Assembly: GCA_017304675.1 (NCBI GenBank)
Contig: JAFKLS010000020.1
Location: 196,724-260,723 of the forward strand
Direction of reading: 5' to 3'
DNA from: Sphingobacteriia bacterium
GTDB lineage: Bacteria; Bacteroidota; Bacteroidia; Chitinophagales; Chitinophagaceae
DNA length: 64,000 nt
In this document: in pieces, positions 35,254-44,291 of the stretch
Layout: each line of letters starts with the position of its first letter
Numbering within the stretch: position 1 is the stretch's first letter
The notes under the pieces: model-generated
The model's input: the letters and a program-made list of their open reading frames with translations, nothing else
Told to the model about the DNA's origin: nothing
The model's database searches: none
Made by a program: the position numbers and the translations under genes

Positions 35254-36384
35254 ATGAAAAAGACTTTTAAACAACTATTATTAACAACAGGAATAGGCAT
35301 CATGTTTACCTCCTGCTATGTATCGCAGCCGGTTATAACAGAAACACCACCCCCTCCTGTAGAACAACCGGGAGTAAGCCTTTCTGTATTTTACAACACA
35401 CTGTCGCCTTACGGCCGTTGGGTAGATTATCCTTCTTATGGAAGGGTTTGGGTATGTAATGATGTAGGCTTTGTTCCTTACAGAACCGGCGGGCATTGGG
35501 TGTATGCCAATGTAGGTTGGACATGGGTATCTGATTATAACTGGGGATGGGCTCCTTTCCATTACGGCCGATGGTTTTACGACCCGATATATGGCTGGGG
35601 ATGGGTTCCAGGTTATGATTGGGCACCTGCATGGGTAAGCTGGCGCAGTGGCGGAGGATACTATGGTTGGGCCCCATTAACACCCGGATTCAGCATTAGT
35701 ATTGGTGCTACATTCGGCAATATTCCTACAGAGCATTGGTGTTTTGTACCCAATCAATATATGGGGCATCCTGGCATCAATAACTATTACATAAACAGAA
35801 GCAGCAATACCACCATTATTAATAATACTACCATTATTAACAATACCAATGTTTATAATAACACAAAGTATATGAGCGGACCTGAAAGAACAGAGGTAGA
35901 GAGAAATATTGGCAGAAGATTAGACCCTGTAAACATTAACGATGCCAGAAGACCTGAAGAAGGAGGAATGGTTAACAGGAATTTGAATATGTACAGGCCT
36001 AACATTACAAGGGAAACACCTGCACCCGCACCTCCAAAAAACAATGTTCCTTTTCCTATAAACAACAAGCCTGAATCGCATATGGTAAGACCGGAAGTAA
36101 AACCGGTTCGCCCTCCTGATATAACTGCCATGCCCGGTAGAAGAGACGATCAGCCGGAACGGTCAAGAGGCGTTCTCAGTCCTGAGGACAGAAAGCCTAA
36201 TATGCCGTCTCCAACACCGCCGCAAAAGCAGCCTGCACCCGATCAAAGAAATGGGCAACCCCGGTCTAATGCTACGGATAACAGGAATATTTACCCATCT
36301 ATACGAATGAATAACAGGCCACAACCAAACCAAAATAATGGCCGTTCAAACAATAATAAAGAACGTAAAAACATACAGTATTAA
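35254..36384 (+). CDS. Trp/Tyr-rich YXWGXW-type lipoprotein (DUF6600-like)
   Basis: The 376-residue protein has a lipobox at Cys21 (MFTSC). Residues 45-150 are packed with aromatic Gly-Trp units (GWTWVSDYNWGWAPFHYG, GWGWVPGYDWAP, GWAPLTPG), as in YXWGXW repeat proteins. An Asn/Thr repeat tract (about 185-205) and a long Pro/Asn/Arg-rich disordered C-terminal half follow. It should sit on the envelope surface or periplasm. The family has no known function. The gene is probably monocistronic, with a strong terminator 27 bases past its stop. Confidence 0.78.
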   Translation: MKKTFKQLLLTTGIGIMFTSCYVSQPVITETPPPPVEQPGVSLSVFYNTLSPYGRWVDYPSYGRVWVCNDVGFVPYRTGGHWVYANVGWTWVSDYNWGWAPFHYGRWFYDPIYGWGWVPGYDWAPAWVSWRSGGGYYGWAPLTPGFSISIGATFGNIPTEHWCFVPNQYMGHPGINNYYINRSSNTTIINNTTIINNTNVYNNTKYMSGPERTEVERNIGRRLDPVNINDARRPEEGGMVNRNLNMYRPNITRETPAPAPPKNNVPFPINNKPESHMVRPEVKPVRPPDITAMPGRRDDQPERSRGVLSPEDRKPNMPSPTPPQKQPAPDQRNGQPRSNATDNRNIYPSIRMNNRPQPNQNNGRSNNNKERKNIQY

Positions 36385-36411
36385 ATAACTACAGCGAGCA
36401 CCGTTTTAAAT

Positions 36412-36443
36412 GAAAAAGGCTTCCAGTTCTGGAAGCCTTTTTC
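36412..36443. terminator. Bidirectional terminator between convergent genes
   Basis: GAAAAAGGCTTCCA (36412-36425) pairs perfectly with TGGAAGCCTTTTTC (36430-36443) around loop GTTC. The A-run and T-run inside the arms let it work for the rightward lipoprotein gene and the leftward Fe-S carrier gene. Confidence 0.88.
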
Positions 36444-36466
36444 TTGTTGAATATGATCATACCTAA

Positions 36467-36811
36467 TTAAACGGCAAAAGAAGAACCACAACCGCAGGTT
36501 TTAGAAGCATTGGGATTATTAAATGTAAAGCCGCGGCTATTTAATCCATCCTGCCAGTCAATCTGCATACCATATAGGTACAGTTCATGGCTCTTATTCA
36601 TTACAAAAGATATTCCTTCAAAATCATACACAATATCTTCAGGTTGTTTTTCATCAAAACCCAATACATAACTCATTCCACTGCAACCACCACCTTTTAC
36701 ACCTACACGCAAGGAATTATTGGCATTAAAGTTTCCCTCACTCATTAATCTTTTAATTTCACCAATTGCGCCTTCTGTAAAGCTTACTGGTGCTGTAGCG
36801 GTTGTTTCCAT
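36467..36811 (-). CDS. A-type iron-sulfur cluster carrier (IscA/ErpA/SufA family)
   Basis: Starting at the ATG at 36811 gives 114 residues, normal for the family. A TTG nine codons upstream would add a stretch unlike the family. The three conserved cysteines are C43 (GGGCSGMSY), C106 and C108 (TCGCGSSF). The protein passes Fe-S clusters from the assembly scaffold to target enzymes in the cytoplasm. Which subtype it is cannot be told from sequence alone. No isc or suf genes are adjacent. Confidence 0.93.
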   Translation of the reverse strand: METTATAPVSFTEGAIGEIKRLMSEGNFNANNSLRVGVKGGGCSGMSYVLGFDEKQPEDIVYDFEGISFVMNKSHELYLYGMQIDWQDGLNSRGFTFNNPNASKTCGCGSSFAV

Positions 36812-36907
36812 TATCAAATAAATTTTAATTACCTGCAAAAATACAGATGCCGATAAAATTTATATCATTAAGCACTTTCGTAAAACGAAAAACATACTCC
36901 TTTCGGT

Positions 36908-36915
36908 TATTTTTG
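36908..36915 (+). promoter_or_regulatory. -7 promoter element upstream of 36929
   Basis: TATTTTTG matches TAnnTTTG 13 bases before the ATG at 36929, so the leader would be very short. No clear -33 element was seen. It probably serves the 36929 gene and the mutase after it. Confidence 0.45.
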
Positions 36916-36928
36916 TACAAATTAGGTT

Positions 36929-37435
36929 ATGGATACTACAACTATTGTACTTAGTTCTATTATTGCGATTTTGCTGGCAGGCTTTCTGGCATACATATTT
37001 TGGATACAGCGCAGGCAATCGGTTCAGGCTGAAAATGGAGAATTATCCTCTGTTTCCGGCCACCCATTACAATTACAGGCTTACGAACGGTTGATTTTGT
37101 TGGCAGACAGGATAGCTATACCCAATTTAATATCCCGCCTAAACCATCCTGATCTTTCTGCAAGAGAAATGCAATTGTTATTAACGCAAACCATTAAACA
37201 GGAATTTGACCATAACATTACCCAGCAAATTTATGTAACCGCAGAATCATGGGAGGCGGTTAAAAATTTAAAAGAACAAACCTTGTTAATAATAAATCAG
37301 CTTGCCAACACTTTAGCCATTACAGCCAAAGCTTATGATTTGAACAAACTGCTTTTAGAATATTTGCATACTGTTGATAATATGAACGATAAAGTAAGTG
37401 CCTTACTAAGCTTTAATGCTAAGAAAGTTTTGTAA
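36929..37435 (+). CDS. Single-pass membrane protein of unknown function
   Basis: The 168-residue protein has one N-terminal membrane helix (residues 6-26, VLSSIIAILLAGFLAYIFW) and a cytoplasmic helical domain with conserved-looking LQAYERLILLADRIAIPNLISRL. I recognise this as a Bacteroidota-type conserved hypothetical but cannot assign a role. It lies 28 bases before the methylmalonyl-CoA mutase gene, which suggests co-transcription. Confidence 0.75.
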   Translation: MDTTTIVLSSIIAILLAGFLAYIFWIQRRQSVQAENGELSSVSGHPLQLQAYERLILLADRIAIPNLISRLNHPDLSAREMQLLLTQTIKQEFDHNITQQIYVTAESWEAVKNLKEQTLLIINQLANTLAITAKAYDLNKLLLEYLHTVDNMNDKVSALLSFNAKKVL

Positions 37436-37463
37436 GAGATAATTGTTGAATAAAATACTTGCC

Positions 37464-39014
37464 ATGAAAAAACATACTGATAGCGGAATAGAAATAAAAG
37501 AAGTTTACACTGCTAACGATATAAAAAACTTATCTGTAGAACAACCGGGATCATTTCCTTTTACAAGAGGTGTACAAGCCGATATGTATAGAGGAAAATT
37601 GTGGACGATGAGACAATATGCAGGATTTTCAACTGCTGAAGAAAGCAATAAACGTTATCATTATTTATTATCGCAAGGTGTAAGCGGTTTAAGTGTTGCA
37701 TTCGACCTTCCCACACAAATAGGTTACGATAGTGATCATGATTTGGCCGAAGGTGAAGTAGGAAAAGTTGGTGTGGCGATTGATAGTATTGAAGACATGC
37801 AAAGACTGTTTGAAGGAATTAAGCTGGAAGATGTTTCCACTTCCATGACCATTAATGCAACTGGATTTATTTTGCTGGCTTTTTATGTAGCACTGGCAAA
37901 ACAGCAAGGTGCTGATCTGAAAAAAATATCAGGAACCATTCAGAACGATATTTTAAAAGAATATGCTGCTAGAGGAACGTATATCTATCCGCCAAAACCT
38001 TCTATGCGTATCATTACAGATATTTTTGAATGGTGCAGCAAAGAATTACCAAAATGGAATACCATTTCTATTTCGGGTTATCATATTCGTGAGGCTGGCA
38101 GTACTGCCGTTCAGGAAATAGCTTTCACATTAAGCAATGGAAAAGCTTATGTAAAAGCAGCATTGGCAAAAGGTTTGGATATTAATGTTTTCGGAAAGCG
38201 TTTATCATTTTTCTTTAACAGTCATAATAATTTATTTGAAGAAGTCGCCAAATTCAGAGCAGCGAGAAGAATGTGGGCTAAGATGATGAAAGAATTGGGC
38301 GCAACAGATGATAAAGCGATGATGCTCCGTTTTCACACACAAACCGGAGGCAGTACACTTACCGCTCAGCAACCCCTGAATAATATTTCCAGGGTTACCA
38401 TTCAAACAATGGCAGCAGTATTGGGTGGCACACAAAGTTTACACACCAACGGTTACGATGAAGCATTGAGCCTGCCAACAGAGGAAGCTGCAAGAATTGC
38501 CCTGCGTACACAACAGGTTGTGGCATTTGAGAGTGGCGTGGCAGATACAGTCGATCCACTGGCCGGCAGCTACTATGTAGAATCTTTAACCAATGAAGTG
38601 GAGCAAAGAGCATGGGAATTAATTGCGAAGATCGATGCCATGGGTGGCAGTGTTAGTGCTATTGAACAAGGTTTTATACAGAATGAAATTGCTAAAAGCG
38701 CTTACGAATATCAACGCCAAATTGAAAGTGAAGAAAAAATAATTGTTGGCGTGAATAAATTTACGATTGATAAAGAAGAACCGATTCCTGTTTTTAAAAT
38801 TGATGACAGTATCAGGCAAATGCAGATAGAGAAAATAAATGCACTGAAAGCTAAACGTTCAAAGCAAAATGCTGAGCGTTGCTTACAAAACATTTCAAAA
38901 GCTGCTTCTGAAGGCTCTAATTTAATGCCCCCCGTTATTGAAGCCGTAGAAAACAATTGCACTTTGGGCGAAATTGCAGATACTTTAAGAACGGTATTTG
39001 GCGAGTATAAGTAA
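37464..39014 (+). CDS. Methylmalonyl-CoA mutase catalytic (large) subunit without B12-binding domain
   Basis: The ATG at 37464 ([15 protein letters not shown]) gives 516 residues. A TTG seven codons earlier is less likely. The chain covers only the TIM-barrel substrate domain (about 710 residues in one-chain mutases) and lacks the C-terminal cobalamin-binding DxHxxG domain, so a separate small subunit is needed. Y52 (MRQYAGF) and R170 ([10 protein letters not shown]) are 118 residues apart, exactly as Y89 and R207 of the Propionibacterium enzyme. These residues select methylmalonyl-CoA over isobutyryl-CoA, where Phe and Gln are found. It interconverts methylmalonyl-CoA and succinyl-CoA. Confidence 0.9.
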   Translation: MKKHTDSGIEIKEVYTANDIKNLSVEQPGSFPFTRGVQADMYRGKLWTMRQYAGFSTAEESNKRYHYLLSQGVSGLSVAFDLPTQIGYDSDHDLAEGEVGKVGVAIDSIEDMQRLFEGIKLEDVSTSMTINATGFILLAFYVALAKQQGADLKKISGTIQNDILKEYAARGTYIYPPKPSMRIITDIFEWCSKELPKWNTISISGYHIREAGSTAVQEIAFTLSNGKAYVKAALAKGLDINVFGKRLSFFFNSHNNLFEEVAKFRAARRMWAKMMKELGATDDKAMMLRFHTQTGGSTLTAQQPLNNISRVTIQTMAAVLGGTQSLHTNGYDEALSLPTEEAARIALRTQQVVAFESGVADTVDPLAGSYYVESLTNEVEQRAWELIAKIDAMGGSVSAIEQGFIQNEIAKSAYEYQRQIESEEKIIVGVNKFTIDKEEPIPVFKIDDSIRQMQIEKINALKAKRSKQNAERCLQNISKAASEGSNLMPPVIEAVENNCTLGEIADTLRTVFGEYK

Positions 39015-39222
39015 TTCATTTTGTAAAATTGATTCTGCACAGGTTCTTTAATTTGAAAAATCTATTATTTTATTAAGCAATCAATACATATTCCCCTTTA
39101 CGCATGCTGATATAGGAATTGTGATAGAATTTTATTTATAAATGTTTAAATTCATTTGCCATTTTATAAGAAGTATTTGTTAGCAAATACTTTTCTTACT
39201 CCTATTGATTAAAACAAATACT

Positions 39223-39540
39223 ATGAATTTAAAACAGCCGTTTGTACACCACGTTTATTTCTGGCTTGCAGATACTCAAAACAAAGAAGCTAAGGAAGCC
39301 TTGCAAAAAGGATTAGAAAAAATTAGCAGCATACCCACCATTCAATTGTTTCATATTGGCACGCCTGCAGATACCAACAGAGAGGTGATTGATACTTCAT
39401 ATACTTTTTCCTGGCTGGCCATTTTCAATAACAAAGAAGATGAAGAAATGTATCAAACCCACCCAACTCATTTGCAATTTGTTGAAGAGTGCAAACATTT
39501 ATGGAAAAAAGTTTTGGTGTACGATTCCGTTTCAGTTTAA
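39223..39540 (+). CDS. Dabb-family (stress-responsive alpha/beta barrel) protein
   Basis: The ATG at 39223 (MNLKQPFVHHVYFWL) gives 105 residues. The HHVYFWL N-terminus, a central YTFSWLAIFNNKEDEEMYQTHPTHLQFVEE and the short length match the dimeric alpha/beta barrel Dabb domain. The molecular role of such proteins in bacteria is mostly unknown. It is the first of a tight rightward set with ThuA-like, pdxJ and mgtE genes. Confidence 0.85.
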   Translation: MNLKQPFVHHVYFWLADTQNKEAKEALQKGLEKISSIPTIQLFHIGTPADTNREVIDTSYTFSWLAIFNNKEDEEMYQTHPTHLQFVEECKHLWKKVLVYDSVSV

Positions 39541-39598
39541 CATAAACCCGTTTTCGTTTTTTATTTTACTATTTCAACACAAACAGCAATATAGGTTT

Positions 39599-40321
39599 AT
39601 GAAAAAATATTTATTTGTCTCAGTCATCACCATCATTAGTTTATCTTTTGTAAGAAAACAACCGAAAGTTTTGGTTTTTTCTCTTACAAAAGGATTCCAT
39701 CATCAATCCATTCCAAAAGGCATATTGGCTATTCAGCAATTGGGTGCAGAGCATCACTTTTTAGTTGATACTTCTACCAATTCGGAAGTTTTTACAAAAG
39801 AAAATTTAAAACATTACAATGCTGTTATATTCCTGAATACAACAGGCGATGTTTTGAATGATGAACAGGAATCAGCTTTTAAAAATTATATTGAAAACGG
39901 TGGTGGCTATGTGGGCATACATGCTGCTTCTGATACAGAATACGATTGGCCTTGGTATAATGAATTGGTTGGAGCCTATTTTAAAAGTCACCCGAAACAA
40001 CAAGAGGCCATCATAAAAGTGAACGATGCAAATTTTGTTGCCACCAAACATTTGCCTGCAACATGGAAGCATTTTGACGAGTGGTATAATTTCAAATCAA
40101 CACAGTTTGATAAAGTACATGTTCTGCTAAGTGTTGACGAAAAAACGTATTCAGGCGGAGAAAACGGCGATGATCATCCGATCAGTTGGTATCACAATGT
40201 TGAAAAAGGAAGAGCTTTTTACACAGCTTTGGGACAAACCGATGAATCTTATACGGACCCTTTATTTTTGCAACATCTTTTAGGTGGCATTGAATATGCC
40301 ATAACCGGTAAAACAAAATAA
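39599..40321 (+). CDS. ThuA domain-containing secreted protein
   Basis: The ATG at 39599 (MKKYLFVSVITIISLSFV) gives 240 residues with a signal peptide. The ThuA-like core is visible as VLVFSLTKGFHHQSIPKGI, VIFLNTTGDVLNDEQESAFKNYI, GGGYVGIHAASDTEYDWPWY and the C-terminal HNVEKGRAFYTALGQTDESY. ThuA is a class I glutamine amidotransferase-like fold often found with sugar-degrading enzymes. The activity is unproven. It lies 3 bases before pdxJ. Confidence 0.9.
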   Translation: MKKYLFVSVITIISLSFVRKQPKVLVFSLTKGFHHQSIPKGILAIQQLGAEHHFLVDTSTNSEVFTKENLKHYNAVIFLNTTGDVLNDEQESAFKNYIENGGGYVGIHAASDTEYDWPWYNELVGAYFKSHPKQQEAIIKVNDANFVATKHLPATWKHFDEWYNFKSTQFDKVHVLLSVDEKTYSGGENGDDHPISWYHNVEKGRAFYTALGQTDESYTDPLFLQHLLGGIEYAITGKTK

Positions 40322-40324
40322 AAC

Positions 40325-41044
40325 ATGACTAAACTGAGTGTAAACATCAACAAATTTGCAACATTGAGAAATGCCAGAGGTGGCAATAATCCCGATGTGG
40401 TAAAAGCTGCCATTGATGCGCAACTATTTGGGGCGGATGGTGTAACTGTTCATCCTCGTCCCGATGAAAGACATATTACTTACAAAGATGTTTACGACAT
40501 AAAAAAAATCATTACTACTGAATTTAATATTGAAGGAAATTGTACCGAGCAGAAATTTGTTGATCTAGTTTTGGCTGCGAAGCCGCACCAGGTAACGCTT
40601 GTGCCGGATGCACTGAATCAAATAACTAGTAATCACGGATGGAATACGATTGAACACAAAGATTATTTATCAAGTATTATCGCTGTTTTTAAAAATGCCG
40701 GTATTCGTGTTTCTATTTTTGTTGATCCGGTTATTGAAATGGTGGAAGGTGCTGCTGCTACGGGCACAGACAGAATTGAGTTATATACAGAAGCCTATGC
40801 AAAAAAATATGCCGCAGGCGAAAAACAACAAGCCATAGAACCATACATTGCAGCAGCAGAAAAAGCAAAACAACTTGGATTAGGATTGAATGCAGGCCAT
40901 GATCTTGATTTACATAATCTTCATTACTTCAAACAAAATATTCCATGGGTAGATGAAGTAAGTATTGGTCACGCATTGATCTGCGATGCCATTTACCTCG
41001 GTTATCAAAATACCATTCAATTATACAAACGACAACTTCAATAA
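40325..41044 (+). CDS. pdxJ: Pyridoxine 5'-phosphate synthase
   Basis: The 239-residue TIM-barrel protein has family blocks LSVNINKFATLRNARGG, GADGVTVHPRPDERHI, EGNCTEQKF, VTLVPDALNQITSNHGW, GLGLNAGHDLDLHNL and VSIGHALICDAIYLG. PdxJ condenses 1-deoxyxylulose 5-phosphate with 3-amino-2-oxopropyl phosphate to form pyridoxine 5'-phosphate in the cytoplasm. It sits 3 bases after the ThuA gene and 9 bases before mgtE, so the three are probably one transcript. Confidence 0.95.
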   Translation: MTKLSVNINKFATLRNARGGNNPDVVKAAIDAQLFGADGVTVHPRPDERHITYKDVYDIKKIITTEFNIEGNCTEQKFVDLVLAAKPHQVTLVPDALNQITSNHGWNTIEHKDYLSSIIAVFKNAGIRVSIFVDPVIEMVEGAAATGTDRIELYTEAYAKKYAAGEKQQAIEPYIAAAEKAKQLGLGLNAGHDLDLHNLHYFKQNIPWVDEVSIGHALICDAIYLGYQNTIQLYKRQLQ

Positions 41045-41053
41045 AATTTCTTT

Positions 41054-42427
41054 ATGGCCAATTTTCAAAACATCAAATCATGCATTCTTGATAAGGATCT
41101 GAAAAAATTAAAAGAAAACATTCGCCATACAAAATTCACAGAGTTATTAAACATCATCAATCATTTACCTGATACAGAAAAAGTTCTATTGTTTGAGGTG
41201 CTGGATGAAAAACAGGCACTTAAAGCCTTTAAACTGCTTTCACTCAGCTCCAGAAAAGGAATTATTAAGCAACTGCAGCACGAGAAAGCCGCTAAATTGT
41301 TAAATAGCCTGCCCGATGATGACCGTACAACTTTTTTTGAAAACCTGCCCAGCCGAACTGTAAAAGAGCTGATTGCATTATTAAATGATGAAGAAAGGGC
41401 ACATGCTTTACAACAATTGGGGTATAAAGAAGGCTCTGTTGGAAGGTTAATGACGCCGCATTACATTGCCGTAAAACAAAACTGGAGTATTGGTGAGGTT
41501 TTCGATTTTATCAAACAAAAAGGAAAAAATTCAGAAACCGTTAATGTTATCTATGTAGTTGATGATAACGGTGTATTGATAGATGATATTCGCATAAGGG
41601 ATTTTTTATTTGTAGAACGTGATAAGAAAGTTAGCGACCTGATGGATTATCAGTTTCTATCGTTACTGGTAACAGATAAACAGGAGAACACGATTGAATT
41701 ATTTAGAAAAAACAACCGGTTTGCCTTACCCGTAACAGACGATAAAGGAATATTGATTGGTATTGTTACGATAGATGATGTGCTCAGGCTGGCAGAAGAA
41801 GAAAACACAAGAGATATTCAAAAGATCGGAGGCTCTGAAGCATTAGATGAGCCCTATACACAGATCAGCTTTACAAACCTCATAAGAAAAAGAGCCGGTT
41901 GGCTCATCATTTTATTTCTTGGAGAAATGCTTACCGCTACCGCTATGGGAAAATTTGAAGGGGAGATAAGTAAAGCAGTGGTATTGGCGCTGTTTATTCC
42001 ATTGATTATTTCAAGCGGGGGCAATTCAGGTTCCCAGGCATCTTCTATCATCATCAGGGCCATGGCATTGGGAGAAATCAGGTTCAGTAACTGGTGGTAT
42101 GTTATGCGGAAAGAGATTATTTCAGGCCTCGTCCTCGGCCTTATTTTAGGCCTGGTAGGCTTTTTAAGAATCTTTATCTGGCAGCAATTTCATTTCTACA
42201 ATTATGGCGAGCATTGGTTAAATGTTGCTTTAACCGTATTCTTTGCGCTGATTGGTGTTGTGCTTTGGGGAACACTTTCAGGTTCTATGCTGCCATTACT
42301 TTTAAAAAAATTGGGAGCAGATCCTGCTGCATCTTCTGCACCTTTTGTTGCAACACTTGTTGATGTAACAGGACTGGTAATTTATTTCTCCGTTGCGTAT
42401 ATAGTAATGAGTGGAACGTTACTATAA
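41054..42427 (+). CDS. mgtE: Magnesium transporter MgtE
   Basis: The 457-residue protein has the MgtE N-domain (about 1-130, with PDDDRTTFFENLPSRTVKELI), two CBS domains (about 135-255) and a C-terminal five-helix membrane domain (about 285-455). The family motif is seen at PLIISSGGNSGSQASSIIIRAMALGE. MgtE is a Mg2+ channel gated by cytoplasmic Mg2+ through the N and CBS domains. This is the second Mg2+ uptake system in the window besides the mgtA operon. No structured leader is apparent before it. Confidence 0.95.
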   Translation: MANFQNIKSCILDKDLKKLKENIRHTKFTELLNIINHLPDTEKVLLFEVLDEKQALKAFKLLSLSSRKGIIKQLQHEKAAKLLNSLPDDDRTTFFENLPSRTVKELIALLNDEERAHALQQLGYKEGSVGRLMTPHYIAVKQNWSIGEVFDFIKQKGKNSETVNVIYVVDDNGVLIDDIRIRDFLFVERDKKVSDLMDYQFLSLLVTDKQENTIELFRKNNRFALPVTDDKGILIGIVTIDDVLRLAEEENTRDIQKIGGSEALDEPYTQISFTNLIRKRAGWLIILFLGEMLTATAMGKFEGEISKAVVLALFIPLIISSGGNSGSQASSIIIRAMALGEIRFSNWWYVMRKEIISGLVLGLILGLVGFLRIFIWQQFHFYNYGEHWLNVALTVFFALIGVVLWGTLSGSMLPLLLKKLGADPAASSAPFVATLVDVTGLVIYFSVAYIVMSGTLL

Positions 42428-42518
42428 ATTTCCGTTCATGTAAAAAAAAGGGTTTTCATCACAAAAGAAAATGTATAGTAAAAGAGCTTTAGTAGTTTCC
42501 TGCTCTAAATACTTCAAC

Positions 42519-43625
42519 ATGAAAACTATTGCTATTGCTGCATTAATGCTGCTCGGCATTTCATCATTTTCACAAAGGCTACTCACCACACCACCAAGCG
42601 GCGGCAACAAAAAAGCTGCCGTAAAAGAGCGCATAGGCATTACCGATGTTACCATCAATTACGATCGGCCCAGGGTAAATAATCGGGAAGGAAAAATATG
42701 GGGGCAGTTAGTACCTGTTGGTTATTCAGATCAGCAATTCGGCACCAGCAAAGCCGCACCGTGGAGAGCCGGAGCAAATGAATGCACTACCATTGATTTT
42801 TCTACAGATGTAAAAATTGAAGGGCAATACCTCGCAGCTGGCAAGTATGGTTTTTTCATTGCCTATGGGCCCGAAGAAAGTACCATCATTTTTTCGAGAG
42901 ACTATACCTCATGGGGTAGTTTTTATTATGATGCATCGAAGAATGTTTTAACAGCCAAAATAAAACCGGTTGCATTGGATAAAAGTGTTGAATGGTTGAA
43001 ATATGAATTCGTCAATCAAACAGAGAATAGTGCTACCATTGTATTAAGTTGGGAGAAATTATCATTTCCCATTAAAGTAGAAGTTGATCTGCTCAAAACA
43101 CAAATAGAATCTTTCAGAAAAGAATTGAGGACTGACATCGGTTTTACCTGGATGCCCTGGCAAATTGCAGCACAATGGTGTGTAGACCATAACACTAATT
43201 TAGAAGAAGCATTGCAATGGGCAGATACTTCAATTAACCCGAATGTTCTGGGCAACAAAAACTTCACATCGCTTTCCACCAAATCGCAGGTATTAGTTAA
43301 ACTGGGCAGAAATAAAGAAGCTGATGCTATTATGAAAGAAGCGCTGCCATTGGGTACAATGCAGGAAATTCATTTGTATGGCAGGGAATTAGTTAGGCAA
43401 AAAAAGAATAAAGAAGCATTAGAAGTGTTTCAACTCAATTACAATAAAAACCCCAACCAGTTCACTACCCTATTTGGCTTGGCAAGAGGTTATTCTGCCA
43501 ACGGCGATTATAAAAAAGCCTTGGAGTATGCACAAAAAGCATTGCCGCTTACTCCGGATAAGGTTAATACATTAAACGTAGAAAAAGCTATTGGTTTACT
43601 GAAAGAGGGCAAAGACATTAATTAA
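42519..43625 (+). CDS. Secreted DUF2911 protein with C-terminal TPR repeats
   Basis: The ATG at 42519 gives 368 residues with a signal peptide (MKTIAIAALMLLGISSFSQ). An ATG 16 codons upstream would spoil it. The DUF2911 domain covers about residues 30-185, with TPPSGGNKKAAVKERIGITDVTINYDRPRV and VPWRAGANE-like PWRAGANECTTIDFS. The C-terminal half has helical tetratricopeptide-like pairs (ALEVFQLNYNKNPNQFTTLFGLARGYSANGDYKKALEYAQKAL is spread over two). The function is unknown. DUF2911 proteins are common in Bacteroidota. Confidence 0.87.
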   Translation: MKTIAIAALMLLGISSFSQRLLTTPPSGGNKKAAVKERIGITDVTINYDRPRVNNREGKIWGQLVPVGYSDQQFGTSKAAPWRAGANECTTIDFSTDVKIEGQYLAAGKYGFFIAYGPEESTIIFSRDYTSWGSFYYDASKNVLTAKIKPVALDKSVEWLKYEFVNQTENSATIVLSWEKLSFPIKVEVDLLKTQIESFRKELRTDIGFTWMPWQIAAQWCVDHNTNLEEALQWADTSINPNVLGNKNFTSLSTKSQVLVKLGRNKEADAIMKEALPLGTMQEIHLYGRELVRQKKNKEALEVFQLNYNKNPNQFTTLFGLARGYSANGDYKKALEYAQKALPLTPDKVNTLNVEKAIGLLKEGKDIN

Positions 43626-43696
43626 TATTTTTAAAGGAAAAACTGCCTGCGCAATGCTTGGTAAAATAAAACTATCTTGCAGGCAGATTTTTCATT

Positions 43697-44218
43697 ATGG
43701 CACTACATAAACCTTTAGTTGGCATTGTAATGGGCAGCGACAGTGATTTAACTGTAATGCAAGCCGCTGCAGATATTTTAAAACAATTCAACATTGAATT
43801 TGAGTTAACCATTGTTTCTGCGCACAGAACCCCTTTACGCATGGTTGAATATGCCGGAAAAGCAAAAGAAAGAGGCTTACAGGTAATTATTGCCGGCGCC
43901 GGCGGAGCCGCACATTTGCCCGGTATGATAGCCAGCATTACAACATTACCCGTAATTGGCGTACCGGTAAAATCGTCTAATTCAATAGACGGATGGGATT
44001 CGGTTTTATCTATTTTACAAATGCCCAATGGTGTGCCTGTTGCCACCGTTGCTCTAAATGCTGCAAAAAACGCAGGCATTTTAGCAGCACAGATTATAGG
44101 AACACATCATGAAGAAGTTGCAAAAAATTTAGCTGCTTACAAACAAACCATGCAACATGAAGTTTTAAACAAAGCAGATAAACTAAAGAAAGACTGGAAT
44201 AACGGATTTGATATTTAA
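43697..44218 (+). CDS. purE: N5-carboxyaminoimidazole ribonucleotide mutase
   Basis: The 173-residue protein has class I PurE motifs: [87 protein letters not shown] (read in pieces) and the [12 protein letters not shown] helix. It converts N5-CAIR to CAIR in purine synthesis. The partner purK is not in the window. It ends 73 bases before the convergent bshC stop. Confidence 0.96.
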   Translation: MALHKPLVGIVMGSDSDLTVMQAAADILKQFNIEFELTIVSAHRTPLRMVEYAGKAKERGLQVIIAGAGGAAHLPGMIASITTLPVIGVPVKSSNSIDGWDSVLSILQMPNGVPVATVALNAAKNAGILAAQIIGTHHEEVAKNLAAYKQTMQHEVLNKADKLKKDWNNGFDI

Positions 44219-44251
44219 TTTAATGGAACAGTAGTTTTTCATAGCATCTTC

Positions 44252-44271
44252 GTTGCGTCGCACACTTGTAC
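44252..44271. repeat. 20-bp intergenic repeat, copy 1
   Basis: GTTGCGTCGCACACTTGTAC occurs here between convergent purE and bshC and again, identically, at 49100-49119. It contains the near-palindrome TGCGTCGCA. A 20-bp exact match in non-coding DNA is not expected by chance. Confidence 0.6.
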
Positions 44272-44291
44272 TGTATAACATTCCGCAACAT

